Assembly (NCBI GenBank): GCA_030670165.1
Contig: DAOVCF010000146.1
Location: 1 to 5,099, forward strand
Reading direction: 5' to 3'
Origin: Candidatus Stahliibacteriota bacterium
Lineage (GTDB): Bacteria; Hydrothermota; Tepidihabitantia; B3-TA06
Length of the DNA stretch: 5,099 bases
Position numbers and translations under genes: made by a program. Within the stretch, counting starts at the first letter, position 1; each line of letters starts with the position of its first letter. The notes beneath the pieces were generated by a model. That model searched no databases. It saw only the letters and a program-made list of their open reading frames with translations, and was not told the origin of the DNA. Positions 4,462 through 5,099 of the stretch are shown in pieces.

Positions 4462-5099
4462 ATTAAGGCTTTAATTTTGCTTTTGACGACGCTCTTGCCC
4501 GCCCAGGCCGAAGCGCCGTCCTTAAAGCTCAGTCTGGATGAAGCTATCTCCTACGCGCTCGAGCATAGTTTGGCCAAAGACGATGCACGTATCAAGAAGG
4601 CCCTGGGGTCGCAATCTCTGGCAGAGGGGGCTGGAGGATTACTGCCTCGCCTTACTGCGTCTTCGTCAACCACCGACTCCTCTCTTGCCGATCTGGGTGA
4701 CGGGCTTTGGGCTTCTCGGTTCACACTCTCCCAGCCGGTAGTGGATGCTACTGCAATCTTCAGTCTAATAGGTGGATTCCAGCAGAACGGGGTCTCACGT
4801 GCACAGGCTCGTCAGGGCATCGCCAAGCTCGTGCTGGATGTTCAGAACGTCTACTACAATCTTGCCGCCTCCCAGGCGTTGGTGGCCAGTGCAGAGGGGC
4901 GGTACAGCCGTGCCAGAGAGAACCTGCGGATAGTTGCCAAACGCTTTGATCTGGGGGGAGCGAGCAAGGCGGATAAGCTGAGAGCTGAAGCCAGTCTCCT
5001 ATCGGCAGAGATGGAACTCTTCTCAGCTCGCACTTCGCTTGAGAACAACCAACGCATCCTTTCGGACCTTATGGGTTTTTCCCAGTGGCGACCCATAGA
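4462..5099 (+). CDS. TolC-family outer-membrane efflux/secretion protein, ATT start (3' end missing)
   Basis: The frame runs from a TAG at 4438-4440 to the window end without a stop. From ATT at 4462, 212 residues are visible (family members usually have 400-500). That start gives a textbook signal peptide, (M)KALILLLTTLLPAQA cut before EAPS; TTG at 4477 or 4483 would delete its basic and hydrophobic front and sits too far from the Shine-Dalgarno. Family marks: LSLDEAISYALEHS (residues 23-36), LLPRL (60-64), a barrel-like RFTLSQPVVDA (86-96), then long helix: LDVQNVYYNLAASQALVASA, KRFDLGGASKADKLRAEASL, and NNQRILSDLMG near 195-205. The 'RF..GgaSkaDkL.AEasLl.Ae' pattern is that of the first outer-membrane-efflux (OEP) repeat. 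TolC proteins trimerise into an outer-membrane and periplasmic channel for RND, ABC or MFS exporters, or type I secretion. A partner pump gene probably follows outside the window. Family is near certain; transported substrate unknown. Confidence 0.85.
   Translation, partial: MKALILLLTTLLPAQAEAPSLKLSLDEAISYALEHSLAKDDARIKKALGSQSLAEGAGGLLPRLTASSSTTDSSLADLGDGLWASRFTLSQPVVDATAIFSLIGGFQQNGVSRAQARQGIAKLVLDVQNVYYNLAASQALVASAEGRYSRARENLRIVAKRFDLGGASKADKLRAEASLLSAEMELFSARTSLENNQRILSDLMGFSQWRPI

Noticed and set aside
4538..4949. Open frames in the other two + frames and a - strand frame (4854-5096) at the window's right end
   Set aside because: The TolC-family pattern is continuous in the frame starting at 4462 across this region; the others show low-complexity or basic shadow translations.

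Overview
The window holds three genes, all on the + strand, for cell-surface and outer-membrane proteins: the 3' part of a very large secreted protein, a complete PorV/PorQ-like outer-membrane barrel protein, and the 5' part of a TolC-family outer-membrane efflux/secretion protein. The sequence is moderately GC-rich by eye. A C-terminal sorting-type domain on the cargo and a PorV-like barrel point to a Gram-negative organism with a type IX secretion system (T9SS) or a close variant. Gene order and protein style resemble uncultured FCB-superphylum or WOR-3-like candidate bacteria. That placement is inference from protein style, not from a marker gene.

Region 1 (1-2991) is one continuous reading frame, open from the first base, so the gene starts upstream. 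The protein is beta-rich, with an N-terminal beta-sandwich-like region, a fibronectin-III-like segment that appears to be split by a long insertion, a motif set like that of phage baseplate J proteins inside the insertion, further beta domains, and a C-terminal T9SS/FlgD-like sorting domain. Its stop codon is part of the Shine-Dalgarno sequence of the next gene.

Region 2 (3001-4083) encodes the PorV/PorQ-like protein. In known T9SS systems PorV carries cargo with a C-terminal sorting domain from the translocon to the attachment complex, so a cargo-PorV pair in one transcript makes functional sense.

Region 3 (4084-4461) is a 378-base intergenic stretch with no convincing gene. Its first two thirds hold five perfect or near-perfect hairpins plus two long-range complementarities. 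The last third holds a duplicated promoter-like module 65 bases apart, the second copy with a perfect TATAAT, then a leader with a 5' hairpin and a strong Shine-Dalgarno sequence partly enclosed in another hairpin.

Region 4 (4462 to the end) is the TolC-family gene, which runs off the window. The only start that gives both good Shine-Dalgarno spacing and a complete signal peptide is an ATT codon at 4462. Automated callers that accept only ATG/GTG/TTG would shorten the gene or miss its true start. The most notable items are the baseplate-J-like module in a secreted protein, the ATT start with its hairpin leader, the duplicated promoter module and the hairpin cluster.
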